Source of the DNA: Chersky-840 sp963764205
GTDB taxonomy: Bacteria > Actinomycetota > Acidimicrobiia > Acidimicrobiales > UBA8190
Direction of reading: 5' to 3'
NCBI GenBank assembly: GCA_963764205.1
Contig: CAVXRN010000002.1
Coordinates: 310,001-374,000 of the forward strand
DNA length: 64,000 nt
The position numbers and the translations under genes were made by a program. The notes under the pieces are model-generated. The model saw only the letters and a list, made by a program, of their open reading frames with translations. It searched no databases and was not told the origin of the DNA. Shown piece after piece: positions 27,365-35,889 of the stretch. The stretch's first letter is position 1, and each line of letters starts with the position of its first letter.

Positions 27365-29139
27365 CGGGGGACTGCCCGAGCATCCCTGCGCTCGTCGCGT
27401 CGGCCGCCGCCGCCCACCCCGGGCTCGAGGCCGTGGTCGACGGGGAGACGAGGCTGTCGTATGCGGCGCTGTTGGAGCAGGCGCAGGTGTTCGCCGGCGC
27501 CGTGGTGTCGTGCGGGTTGGCGCCGGGGGAGCGCGTCGGCATCTGGGCCTACAACAGCGCCGAATGGATCGTCGCCGCGCTGGGCCTGTGGCAGGCCGGG
27601 TGCGTGCTCGTGCCGGTCAACACCCGGTTCAAAGGAGGCGAGGCCGCCGACATCCTCGGTCGCAGTGGCGTGCGTCTGCTCGTCACGGTCACCGACTTCC
27701 TCGGCACCGACTACGTCGAGTTGCTGCGTGGCGCGGCGCTCCCGGCGCTGGACACGATGGTCATCGCAGGCGGGAGCGTGCCCGAGGGCGCCGAGTCGTG
27801 GGCGTCGTTCATGGCCCGGGCCTCCGCTGCGGGGCGCGCCGAGGCGCAGCGCCGGGCCGCGGCGGTCGGTGCCGACGATCCCTCCGACATCCTCTTCACC
27901 TCGGGGACCACGGGCCGGCCCAAGGGCGTGGTCCAGACCCACGGCGCCACGTTGCGGGTGGGTACCGACTGGGTGGCCATGACCGGGTTGCAGGCCGGGG
28001 ACCGCTACCTCATGGTCAATCCCTACTTCCACATGTTCGGGCTCAAAGCCGGCATCCTGGCTTCGATCGCGGCCGGGGCCACCATGCTCCCGCAGGCGGT
28101 GTTCGACGTGGACGCCGTGCTCGGTCGGGTGCAGCGCGAGAAGGTCACGGTGCTGCCCGGTGCGCCGACGCTGTACCAGTCCATCCTCGACCACCCGGGC
28201 CTGGTCGACCACGACCTCTCCACGCTGCGTGTGGCGGTCACCGGAGCCGCCGACATCCCCGTGGAGCTCATTCGGCGCGTGCGCGACGAGCTTCCGTTTT
28301 CGTTGGTGGTCACCGGATACGGGTTGACCGAGGCCGGGACGGCGACGGCGACCTCGCCCGACGACGACGCCACCACCGTGGCCACGACCGTGGGTCGGCC
28401 CCGCCCGGGGTTCGAGCTGCGGATCGCCGAAGACGACGGCACCGACGTGGTGCCGGGTGGGGTGGGCGAGATCCTTCTGCGCGGCGGCAGCGTGATGTCG
28501 CACTATCTCGACGACCCCGAGGCGACCGAGGCCGCCTTCACCGTCGACGGCTGGTTCCGCACCGGGGACCTCGGGACGGTGGACGAGCGGGGGTGCCTGC
28601 ACATCGTGGGCCGTTCCAAGGACATGTTCATCGTGGGTGGGTTCAACGTGTACCCGGCGGAGGTCGAGAACTTCCTCCTCGAGCATCCGGGAGTCGCCCG
28701 AGCGGCGGTGGTCGGTATCCCCGACCACCGCATGGGTGAGGTGGGCGTGGCGTTCGTGGTGCCGGGACCCGGCGCATCGCTCGACGCGCCCGGCGTGGTC
28801 GAGTGGGCGAGAGGGCGGATGGCGAATTACAAGGTCCCGCGCGTGGTCGAGATCGTCGACGAGCTCCCGCTCAACGCCACGGGCAAGGTCGAGAAGGACG
28901 TCCTGCGTCGGCGCGCCGGCACAGCTCCCCGGGTGACCCTGTGTCCCGGGGTGACTCGGCCCGCCCGGGAGGCTCGCCGTGAGCGAGACCGACGCGGGCG
29001 CAGGTCCCCGGGATGGCCTGCACGCCCTGGCCGGGCTGCGGGTGGTGGAGCTCGGGGTGTGGGTGGCGGCGCCGGCCGCCGCGGCGCTGCTCGCCGACTG
29101 GGGCGCGGACGTCGTCAAGGTGGAGGCGCCGACGGGTGA
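27361..29139 (+). CDS. AMP-dependent acyl-CoA synthetase/ligase (C-terminus doubtful)
   Basis: A FadD-type ligase with TSGTTGRPKGVVQ, GYGLTEAGTATA, FRTGDLGTVDERGCL and LPLNATGKVEKDVLRRR in the standard order. As read, it continues 70 residues past the last family motif and overlaps the CaiB gene by 161 bases. That tail is Arg/Gly-rich and looks like out-of-frame sequence. A one-base insertion near 28890-28930, of the kind seen throughout the window, would give a TGA at 28934-28936 and a normal length of about 524 residues. The start overlaps the amidohydrolase stop. Confidence 0.87.
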   Translation: MTGDCPSIPALVASAAAAHPGLEAVVDGETRLSYAALLEQAQVFAGAVVSCGLAPGERVGIWAYNSAEWIVAALGLWQAGCVLVPVNTRFKGGEAADILGRSGVRLLVTVTDFLGTDYVELLRGAALPALDTMVIAGGSVPEGAESWASFMARASAAGRAEAQRRAAAVGADDPSDILFTSGTTGRPKGVVQTHGATLRVGTDWVAMTGLQAGDRYLMVNPYFHMFGLKAGILASIAAGATMLPQAVFDVDAVLGRVQREKVTVLPGAPTLYQSILDHPGLVDHDLSTLRVAVTGAADIPVELIRRVRDELPFSLVVTGYGLTEAGTATATSPDDDATTVATTVGRPRPGFELRIAEDDGTDVVPGGVGEILLRGGSVMSHYLDDPEATEAAFTVDGWFRTGDLGTVDERGCLHIVGRSKDMFIVGGFNVYPAEVENFLLEHPGVARAAVVGIPDHRMGEVGVAFVVPGPGASLDAPGVVEWARGRMANYKVPRVVEIVDELPLNATGKVEKDVLRRRAGTAPRVTLCPGVTRPAREARRERDRRGRRSPGWPARPGRAAGGGARGVGGGAGRRGAARRLGRGRRQGGGADG

Positions 29140-30202
29140 CCCCATGCGTCTCGTGTTCGAGTCCATCGGTATCGACGGTGACCTGCCCAACCCCGCCTTC
29201 GCCCTCGACAACCGGGGCAAGCGCAGCGTGGTCCTCGACCTGCGCGTCGACGACGACCGCGCGTCGTTCGAGACGCTGTTGGCGGAGGCGGACGTCTTCG
29301 TCACCAACCTCCGCCCTGATGCGCTCGACAAGCTCGGGCTGGAGCCCGGTGCCACGGTGGAGCGCCATCCTCGTCTCGTCTACTGCAGCGTGAGCGGCTA
29401 TGGGCTACGCGGCTCGGACCGGAACCGTCCCACCTACGACATCGGCGCCTTCTGGGCCCGCTCGGGCCTCTCCATGCAGATGGCCGACGGAGAGGGAAAT
29501 CCCTTGAACGCCCGGGGCGGCATCGGCGACCACATCACCGCGCTCGCCGCCCTGGCCGGCATCATGGGCGCGGTGCTCGAGCAGCGGGCCACCGGCCGCG
29601 GGCGCGTGGTCGAGGTGTCGCTGCTGCGCACCGGCGCGTACATCCTCGGATGGGATCTGGGCCTGCAGCTGGCCCTGGGGAAGGTGGCCGGGGCCGAGCC
29701 GCGCCACCGCAACCAGGCTCCGCTCATGAACGCGTACCGGGCCGCGGATGGCCGTTGGGTGTTCCTGACCGGCCTCGAGGCCGACCGCCACATCGGTAAC
29801 GTGCTGCGGGCGCTGGGCCGGACCGATCTCCTGGGCGACCCACGCTTCGCCGACGCGGCGGCCATGCGCCGCAACCGGGTCGAAGTCATCGCCATCCTCG
29901 ACGCCATCGTGGCGCAGCGCCCGCTCGACGAGTGGATCGAGCGCTTCGACGCCGAGGGGGTGTGGTGGGCGCCGGCCCAGACCCCCGCCCAGGTGGTCGA
30001 CGATCCGCAGTTCGTCGAGAACGGCGGGTTGGTCGAGGTCGACGGTGGCGCGCTGCGCACGGTGAACAGCCCGTTCCAGTTCTCCGACGTCGATCCCCGC
30101 CCGGGGTGGGTGCCACAGCTCGGCCAGCACACCGACGAGGTGCGCGCCGAGCTCGCGATCAGCCCCGTCCGTTGGCCCGGGCGAGGAGTCCCCGGGCGAT
30201 GA
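28979..30202 (+). CDS. CaiB/BaiF-family CoA transferase
   Basis: An intact 407-residue family III CoA transferase. It has the N-terminal LAGLRVVELGVWVAAPAAAA, ADWGADVVKVEAPTGDP, and YDIGAFWARSG, which holds the predicted catalytic Asp. It transfers CoA between acids, usually from succinyl-CoA or a pathway product to the substrate. GTG 28979 is preceded by GGGAGG at 7 bases. It is the last gene of the 23013-30202 operon, and its end overlaps the convergent acyl-CoA dehydrogenase by 44 bases. Confidence 0.93.
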   Translation: MSETDAGAGPRDGLHALAGLRVVELGVWVAAPAAAALLADWGADVVKVEAPTGDPMRLVFESIGIDGDLPNPAFALDNRGKRSVVLDLRVDDDRASFETLLAEADVFVTNLRPDALDKLGLEPGATVERHPRLVYCSVSGYGLRGSDRNRPTYDIGAFWARSGLSMQMADGEGNPLNARGGIGDHITALAALAGIMGAVLEQRATGRGRVVEVSLLRTGAYILGWDLGLQLALGKVAGAEPRHRNQAPLMNAYRAADGRWVFLTGLEADRHIGNVLRALGRTDLLGDPRFADAAAMRRNRVEVIAILDAIVAQRPLDEWIERFDAEGVWWAPAQTPAQVVDDPQFVENGGLVEVDGGALRTVNSPFQFSDVDPRPGWVPQLGQHTDEVRAELAISPVRWPGRGVPGR

Positions 30203-31325
30203 CGAGGCGCTGGATCTCGTTGGTGCCCTCGCCGATCATCATGAGCGGGGCGTCGCGGTAGTAGCGCTCGATGGGGAGGTCGGTGGTGTAGCCCACGCCG
30301 CCGTGGATGCGCATGGCCTCGGTGGCCAACTCGAAGGCCGTTTCGCTGGCGAAGAGCTTGGCCATGCCGGCTTCGACGTCGCAGCGGAGTCCGGCCATCC
30401 TGCGCTCCGCCGCGTTCTTCGTGAGCAGGCGCGAGGCCTCCAGGCGGGTGGCCATGTCGGCCAGCTTCAGTTGGATGGCCTGGTGCTCGGCGATGGGCTT
30501 GCCGAAGGTGGTGCGCTGCGACGCATACGCCAGCGCCGCGTCGAAGGCGGCCCGGGCCACGCCACAGGCACGCGCCGCGATGTTGATGCGACCCACCTCG
30601 AGCACGCCGAGGATCTGGGGCAGGCCCCGTCCGGCTTCGCCGATCAGGTTGGCGACCGGCACCCTGTGGTCGACGTAGGCCATCTCGACGGTCTCCACGC
30701 CTCGGTACCCGAGCTTGCCGATGTGCTTGGACACCGAGATCCCCTCGAATGCGGGGCCCGGCTCCTTCTCCACGATCAACGCCGAGATGCCTTCTTCGGT
30801 GCGCGCCGCCAGGGCCACGATGCCGGCTCGCTCGCCGTTGGTCACCCACGCCTTCGTGCCGTTCACGACGTACTCGTCGCCGTCGCGCACCGCTCGGCAC
30901 GAGATGTTCCGGGTGTCACTGCCGGCGTCGGGCTCCGACAGCGACAGCGCCCCGCGTCGCTCCCCGGTTGCCATGACCGGCAGCCAGCGTTGCTTCTGCT
31001 CCTCGCTGCCGTGCGCCTCGAGCAGTGTCGCCACCATGGTGTGGGTGTTCACGATGCCGGTCAGGCTCATCCACCCGTACGCCAACTCCTCGATGATGGC
31101 CGTGTAGGTCACGAGGTCGAGGCCGAGTCCGCCGTAGGGCTCGGGGATCGTGACCCCGAACAGGCCCATGGCGCGCATGGCCTCGACGATGTCGGCCGGG
31201 AACCGGTCGGCCCGCTCGAGCTCGGCCGCGACGGGCACGACCTCGTTGGCGACGAAGCGACGGACGGTCTCGATGATCTGTTGCCGGACGTCGTCGGCGC
31301 CGTCGGGAGCGGGCGTCGGAACCAT
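30159..31325 (-). CDS. Acyl-CoA dehydrogenase (classical, homomeric type)
   Basis: A 388-residue classical acyl-CoA dehydrogenase. It has LSEPDAGSDT for the substrate/FAD loop, AMRIHGGVGYT for the FAD-contact helix and the canonical C-terminal catalytic Glu in MIGEGTNEIQRLVIARG. This is unlike the three two-gene dehydrogenases of the window. It would oxidise an acyl-CoA to the 2-enoyl-CoA, passing electrons to ETF. It is a single gene on the minus strand, divergent from the ligase at 31389 with operator-like site B2 in the 63-base gap. Confidence 0.94.
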   Translation of the reverse strand: MVPTPAPDGADDVRQQIIETVRRFVANEVVPVAAELERADRFPADIVEAMRAMGLFGVTIPEPYGGLGLDLVTYTAIIEELAYGWMSLTGIVNTHTMVATLLEAHGSEEQKQRWLPVMATGERRGALSLSEPDAGSDTRNISCRAVRDGDEYVVNGTKAWVTNGERAGIVALAARTEEGISALIVEKEPGPAFEGISVSKHIGKLGYRGVETVEMAYVDHRVPVANLIGEAGRGLPQILGVLEVGRINIAARACGVARAAFDAALAYASQRTTFGKPIAEHQAIQLKLADMATRLEASRLLTKNAAERRMAGLRCDVEAGMAKLFASETAFELATEAMRIHGGVGYTTDLPIERYYRDAPLMMIGEGTNEIQRLVIARGLLARANGRG

Positions 31326-31371
31326 GCGAGAAGCCTACAGGCCGGTTCTGTTGACACCGATCTTCACAGAC

Positions 31372-31386
31372 GAGAATACTGTTCTC
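31372..31386. promoter_or_regulatory. Operator-like site B2 (GAGAA...TTCTC)
   Basis: GAGAATACTGTTCTC has 5-base inverted arms and matches B1 at 13 of 15 positions. TACTGT within it could be the plus-strand -10 box, which puts transcription start at the ATG at 31389 (leaderless). TATTCT on the other strand could serve the divergent dehydrogenase gene. Confidence 0.5.
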
Positions 31387-31388
31387 AT

Positions 31389-32906
31389 ATGGGGCTGGGG
31401 CCGATGCACGGCGGGCTTGAACGCGCCGGTCGTGAGCAGGGCGGACACATCGCCGTGCGTTCTCCCGAGGGCAGCTGGAGCTTCGCCCAGCTCGACAGGT
31501 GGGCCGACGCGTTGCTCGGGCATCTCGTCGACGCCGGGGTCCGCCCCGGGGCCAGGGTGGCCGTCCTCATGGCCAACCGCGTGGAGTTCGTGGTCGCCGT
31601 CCACGCCGTGAGCAAGCTGGGGGCAGCCACGGTGCTGCTCAGCCCCGCCTGGAAGGCAGCCGAGGTGGGCGCGGCGCTGGCGTTGACCGAGCCCGTGCAC
31701 GCCGTGACCGACGCCGAGGGCCTGACGCTGGTGGCGGGACCACTGGGGCGTGGCCGGGTGACCGACGTCGACGACCCGGCCGTCGCGGCGTTGGCCGCGG
31801 GCGGGCGCGCACCGGAGCGTCGCCCCGTCGCGCCCGACGCCGAGGCGGTCCTCGTCTTCAGCTCGGGCACCACCGACCTCCCCAAGGCGGTGCGCCACAC
31901 CCACGAGTCGATCGGGCACGCCACGGCCCACTGGACCGCTGCCCTGGGGTTGAGCGGCGAGGACCGATTCCAGATCGCCACCCCTCCGTCGCACATCCTC
32001 GGTCTGCTCAACCTGTTGGTCGCCATGTCGGCCGGCGTCACCGTCCGTCTGCATCGGCGCTTCGACCTCGACGAGCTCCTGCGCTGCATCGAGGCCGATC
32101 GGATGACCCTCGAGATGGCGGTGGCGCCCATCGCCCTGGCTCTGGCCAACCACCCGCACCTCGAGGACTTCGACCTGTCGTCGCTTCGCTACATCATGTG
32201 GGGCGCCACCCCGGTGACCGAGCACGTGGCCCGGGTGGTGACGGCTCGGACCGGGGTGCGGTGGCTGCCGGCCTACGGCGCCAGCGAGGTGCCCGTCATC
32301 GCGGCGAACCCGGTGGACCGACCCGAGGAGTGGCGCCTCGACTCGGCCGGGCTCGCGCCCCCGGGGGTGGAGCTGCGCGTCGTGGACGTCGAGACCGCGG
32401 CGGTGCTCGAGCCCGGCGGCATCGGGGAGATCCAGGTGCGGAGCCGATCGTGCATGGTCGGCTACCTGCCCGACATCGCCACGGCCGCGGCGCTGGTGGA
32501 CGGTTGGTACCGCACCGGCGACGTGGGATACCTGGAGTCCGAGGGGTGGGTGCATCTCACCGACCGCCTCAAGGAGATGATCAAGGTCAACGCCTTCCAG
32601 GTGGCGCCGGCCGAGATCGAGGCCGTGCTGCTGGCGCACCCCGGCGTCCTGGACTGCGCGGTGTTCGGCATCGCCGACGAACGGGCGGGGGAGGTGCCGG
32701 TCGCGGCCGTGGTGCTCGACCCCGCCGTGTCGGTGAGCGAGGAGGAGCTGCAGCAGCTCGTGGCCGACACGCTCGCCACCTACAAGAGGTTGCGCCACGT
32801 CATCGTGGTGGACGCCGTGCCGCGCCTGCCCTCGGGCAAGGCGCTGCGGCGGTCGCTGCGCGAGCAGTGGGGATCGGGTCTGCTCGGCGCGCGGGCAGGC
32901 GCGTGA
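31389..32906 (+). CDS. AMP-dependent acyl-CoA synthetase/ligase
   Basis: An ANL ligase of 505 residues. Motifs are VFSSGTTDLPKAVRHTH, AYGASEVPVIAANPV, YRTGDVGYLESEGWVHLTDR, IKVNAFQVAPAEIE and the terminal PRLPSGKALRR with the catalytic Lys. ATG 31389 is probably leaderless; ATG 31404 is an alternative. It begins an operon with dehydrogenase pair 2, a crotonase and a Rieske oxygenase, so its acyl-CoA product is likely the dehydrogenase substrate. Its stop overlaps the next ATG (TGATG). Confidence 0.92.
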   Translation: MGLGPMHGGLERAGREQGGHIAVRSPEGSWSFAQLDRWADALLGHLVDAGVRPGARVAVLMANRVEFVVAVHAVSKLGAATVLLSPAWKAAEVGAALALTEPVHAVTDAEGLTLVAGPLGRGRVTDVDDPAVAALAAGGRAPERRPVAPDAEAVLVFSSGTTDLPKAVRHTHESIGHATAHWTAALGLSGEDRFQIATPPSHILGLLNLLVAMSAGVTVRLHRRFDLDELLRCIEADRMTLEMAVAPIALALANHPHLEDFDLSSLRYIMWGATPVTEHVARVVTARTGVRWLPAYGASEVPVIAANPVDRPEEWRLDSAGLAPPGVELRVVDVETAAVLEPGGIGEIQVRSRSCMVGYLPDIATAAALVDGWYRTGDVGYLESEGWVHLTDRLKEMIKVNAFQVAPAEIEAVLLAHPGVLDCAVFGIADERAGEVPVAAVVLDPAVSVSEEELQQLVADTLATYKRLRHVIVVDAVPRLPSGKALRRSLREQWGSGLLGARAGA

Positions 32907-33961
32907 TGGACGTCCGTCTGTCGCCCGAGCAGCAGGCGCTGCGCGACGCGGCGGCGCAGATCGTCGACCGGTTGGGCCCGCGCACGGTGGTGGAGCTCGA
33001 CGACATCGGGCGCGCGGCGCGACTGCACGACGCCGTCGAGACGTCGGGGTGGCTCGAGCTACGACAGCGCGCCGAGGGTGACGCGCCACTCGCCTCGGGG
33101 GTCGAGGTTGCCGTCGTGGCCGAGGAGCTCGGCCGAGGCCTGGCCGACGTGGCGTTCGTGGGCCCGATCATGGCGGCCGAGCTGCGCCGACGGGCCGGTG
33201 CCGCGACGGCCGAGGCTCCCGAGACCGTGCTGCTGGACAGGACCCTGTCGTCGCCGGCGTGGTCGCGCCACGGTGAGACCCCGGCAGGGGTGGCCGTCGA
33301 CGCCACGCCGGGGCAGGCCGCGCTGGTCCTGACGGGCGACGACGGCGCGTCGAGGTGGCGCCTCGGCCGTGTGGCGCTGCGGGCCGGCGACAGCCAGCTC
33401 GACCTCACCCGCGCCAGTGCCGTCGTGGACGACGGTGCGGTGGTCGTGGCGCTCGAGACGTCGGTCGAGCTCGACCAGGACGATGTGGCCGCGTGGACGG
33501 CGCTCGGGTTGGCCCTGACCTGTGCCGATCTCGTCGGGGTCATGCGCGGCGCCTTCGAGCTGGCCCGGTCGTACGCGTCGACGCGCCGGCAGTACGACGT
33601 GCCCATCGGGTCCTTCCAGGCCGTGCAGCACCTGCTGGCCGATGCGTATGTGGCCATGGAGGGCTCGCGCAGCGTCGCCCTGCACGCCGCCTGGGCTGTC
33701 GACGCCCTGGCCCCACCCGACGCGCTGGCGGCGACGGCGACGGCCAAGGCGTACTGCGCACGGGCGGCCCGCAGCGTGTGCGAGACGTCGGTGCAGGTGC
33801 ACGGGGGCATCGGCAACACCTGGGACTGTCTGGCCCATGTCTTCCTGCGTCGGGCACTGCTCTCGAGCGAGCTCTTCGGCGGGGCCGACGTCAACGTCGG
33901 ACGCGTGCTGGCCCAACACGGCATCGGCACTCCGGTGGGGAGCGGTCATGGACTTCGGTGA
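32906..33961 (+). CDS. Acyl-CoA dehydrogenase, small/beta-type subunit (pair 2)
   Basis: A 351-residue dehydrogenase homolog. The N-terminal helices (LSPEQQALRDAAAQIVDRLG) are family-like, the middle is divergent, and the C-terminal domain keeps QVHGGIGNTWDCLAHVFLRR, the FAD-binding edge contributed by the small subunit in ChsE-type heterotetramers. No catalytic Glu motif is seen. Its start overlaps the ligase stop by one base, and its end overlaps the large partner by 14 bases, so stoichiometric co-translation is likely. Confidence 0.9.
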   Translation: MDVRLSPEQQALRDAAAQIVDRLGPRTVVELDDIGRAARLHDAVETSGWLELRQRAEGDAPLASGVEVAVVAEELGRGLADVAFVGPIMAAELRRRAGAATAEAPETVLLDRTLSSPAWSRHGETPAGVAVDATPGQAALVLTGDDGASRWRLGRVALRAGDSQLDLTRASAVVDDGAVVVALETSVELDQDDVAAWTALGLALTCADLVGVMRGAFELARSYASTRRQYDVPIGSFQAVQHLLADAYVAMEGSRSVALHAAWAVDALAPPDALAATATAKAYCARAARSVCETSVQVHGGIGNTWDCLAHVFLRRALLSSELFGGADVNVGRVLAQHGIGTPVGSGHGLR

Positions 33962-35078
33962 CGGTCCCGCCGAGCGCGAGTTCCGGCTGCGGCTGCGGGC
34001 GTGGGTGGCCGAGCACAATCCGGGGTTGCCGGCATCGTCGACGGACGACGGCTACTGGGTCGGCCAGGCCGCCTGGCACCAGTCGCTGTACGACGCCGGG
34101 TTCTTCGGCATGTCGTGGCCGGTGGAGGTGGGTGGCCAGGGACTGCCGAGCGTGTTCGACGTCGTCGTGGACGACGAGCTCGCCTCGGCCGGCGCCCCGC
34201 CCCGCCCCAGTGTCGGGTACCTGGTCCGGGGCATCCTCGAGCACGGCAGCGACGACGCCAAGCAACGCTTCCTTCCCGGCATCGTGAACGGCCGCGACCG
34301 CTGGTGCCAGGGCTTCAGCGAGCCCGACGCCGGGTCGGACCTCGCCTCGTTGCGCACGCGGGCCGATCGACACGACGACGAGTACGTCGTCCACGGGCAC
34401 AAGGTGTGGACGAGCTACTCCGACGACGCGCAATGGTGTCTGCTGTTGGCGCGCACCGACCACGACGTGGCCAAGCACAAGGGCATCTCGGCCTTCGCCC
34501 TCCCCATGCGCCAGCCCGGTGTGCAGCAACGTCCCCTTCGCATGATCAACGGCATCACCAAGGAGTTCGGAGAAGTCGTCCTCGACGGTGCCCTGGTGCC
34601 GGCCGCCAACATGATCGGCGGCCCCGGTGACGGCTGGGCGTTGGCGATGACGGTCGTCTCGCACGAGCGCGAGCCCAGCGAGCTCGGCTACGTGGGCCGG
34701 TACACCAAGCTCGTGAACGAGCTCGCCGCCCGGGTACGCAAGGAGCCCGACGGGTACGGGACCGAGCAGGTACAGCGTCTGGGGTGGGCCATGGTGGAGG
34801 CGGAGATGCTGCGCCTCCACGTGTGCCGTCGGCTGTCGGAGCAGCTCGACGGTACCTCGCACGGACCCGAGGGGTCGGTCGACAAGCTGCTCATGACCGA
34901 GGTCGAGCAGGCGGTCGGCCATGCCGCGCTGGCGGTGGGCGGCACCGGGGTGGGCTCGCACGACGAGACGTGGCTCAAGGTGTACCTCTACAGCCGGGCG
35001 CAGAGCGTCATGGGCGGCACCTCGCAGGTCCAGCGCAACGTGGTGGCGCGACGCATCCTGGGGCTTCCGGTCGCATGA
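33948..35078 (+). CDS. Acyl-CoA dehydrogenase, large/alpha-type subunit (pair 2)
   Basis: A 376-residue acyl-CoA dehydrogenase. It has WCQGFSEPDAGSDLAS, HGHKVWTSYSDDAQWCLLLART and a C-terminal MGGTSQVQRNVVARRILG in which the canonical catalytic Glu is replaced by Gly. The Glu of VVSHEREPSE on the helix-G position is the likely base, as in ChsE-type large subunits. With the 32906 gene it should make one heteromeric enzyme acting on a bulky or branched acyl-CoA. ATG 33948 has GGGGAG upstream; the stop overlaps the crotonase start (ATGA). Confidence 0.92.
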   Translation: MDFGDGPAEREFRLRLRAWVAEHNPGLPASSTDDGYWVGQAAWHQSLYDAGFFGMSWPVEVGGQGLPSVFDVVVDDELASAGAPPRPSVGYLVRGILEHGSDDAKQRFLPGIVNGRDRWCQGFSEPDAGSDLASLRTRADRHDDEYVVHGHKVWTSYSDDAQWCLLLARTDHDVAKHKGISAFALPMRQPGVQQRPLRMINGITKEFGEVVLDGALVPAANMIGGPGDGWALAMTVVSHEREPSELGYVGRYTKLVNELAARVRKEPDGYGTEQVQRLGWAMVEAEMLRLHVCRRLSEQLDGTSHGPEGSVDKLLMTEVEQAVGHAALAVGGTGVGSHDETWLKVYLYSRAQSVMGGTSQVQRNVVARRILGLPVA

Positions 35079-35882
35079 GCGCCTACGACGTGGGGGCCCA
35101 CATCCAGGTGGAGGGCGAGGGGCCGGTGCGCCTCGTGCGGCTGGACCGCCCCGAGCAGCTCAACGCCACCAACCACGAGCTGCACGCCGGGCTGGCGGGG
35201 CTGTTCCCACAGATCGACGCCGACGACGAGGTGCGCGCCGTGGTGCTCACCGGCAACGGACGGGCGTTCTCGGCCGGCGGCGACTTCGCCTACCTGGACG
35301 AGCTGGCCCGTGATCCGGTGCTGCGCCGCCAGACCCTGGCCCACGGTCGGCAGATCGTGACCGGCATGATCGCGTGCCGCGTGCCGGTGATCGCCGCGGT
35401 GAACGGGCCCGCGGTCGGGCTCGGCTGCAGCCTGGTGGCGCTGTCGGACATCGTCTACATGGCGCAGAGCGCGCACCTCGCCGACCCCCACGTCATGGTC
35501 GGCCTCGTGGCCGCCGACGGAGGGCCCGTCACCTGGCCGTTGCTCACCAGCTTGCAGTTGGCCAAGGAGTACGCCCTCACGGGCGAGCGCATCCCGGCCC
35601 GCCGCGCCGCGGAGATCGGGTTTGGTGAACCACGTCGTCCCCGATGACGAGGTGCTCGAGCAGGCGCTGGCCTGTGCGGCCAAGATCGCGGCGTTGCCGC
35701 GCGGTGCGGTGGAGGACACCAAGCGGGTCCTCAACCTGCATCTGGAGCGGGCCGTGCTGGCCACCCTCGACTTCGCGCTCGCGGCCGAGGACCGGTCCTT
35801 CGGGTCGGCCGAGCTGCGGGCCAACCTCGACCGCATGATGGAGTCGCGCCGCGGCACGGCACAGAACCAGACGAAGGGATAG
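35075..35882 (+). CDS. Enoyl-CoA hydratase/isomerase-family protein, frameshifted
   Basis: Crotonase of about 268 residues once one T is removed from the TTT at 35621-35623, which turns EIGFGE into EIGLVNHVVPDDEV, the expected helix after the catalytic region. The oxyanion-hole motif GNGRAFSAGGDFAY is normal. The two hydratase glutamates are not: GLGCSLVAL has Ser and DPHVMVGLVAADGG has His. The latter sequence also occurs in the 49537 crotonase (DPHVTYAM), so these two may share a non-hydratase activity. The start overlaps the dehydrogenase stop; the Rieske gene follows 7 bases after. Confidence 0.86.
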
Positions 35883-35889
35883 GGCGGAC

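Noticed and set aside
25489..29139. Apparent 1216-residue fusion of amidohydrolase and acyl-CoA ligase
   Set aside because: The first part is out of frame with the CMD gene, and the join at 27268 is a frameshift. One base removed gives a normal amidohydrolase stop overlapping the ligase ATG.
30303..32906. 867-residue frame extending the ligase upstream
   Set aside because: The first 360 codons are antisense to the well-supported acyl-CoA dehydrogenase at 30159-31325; ligase homology begins only after 31389.
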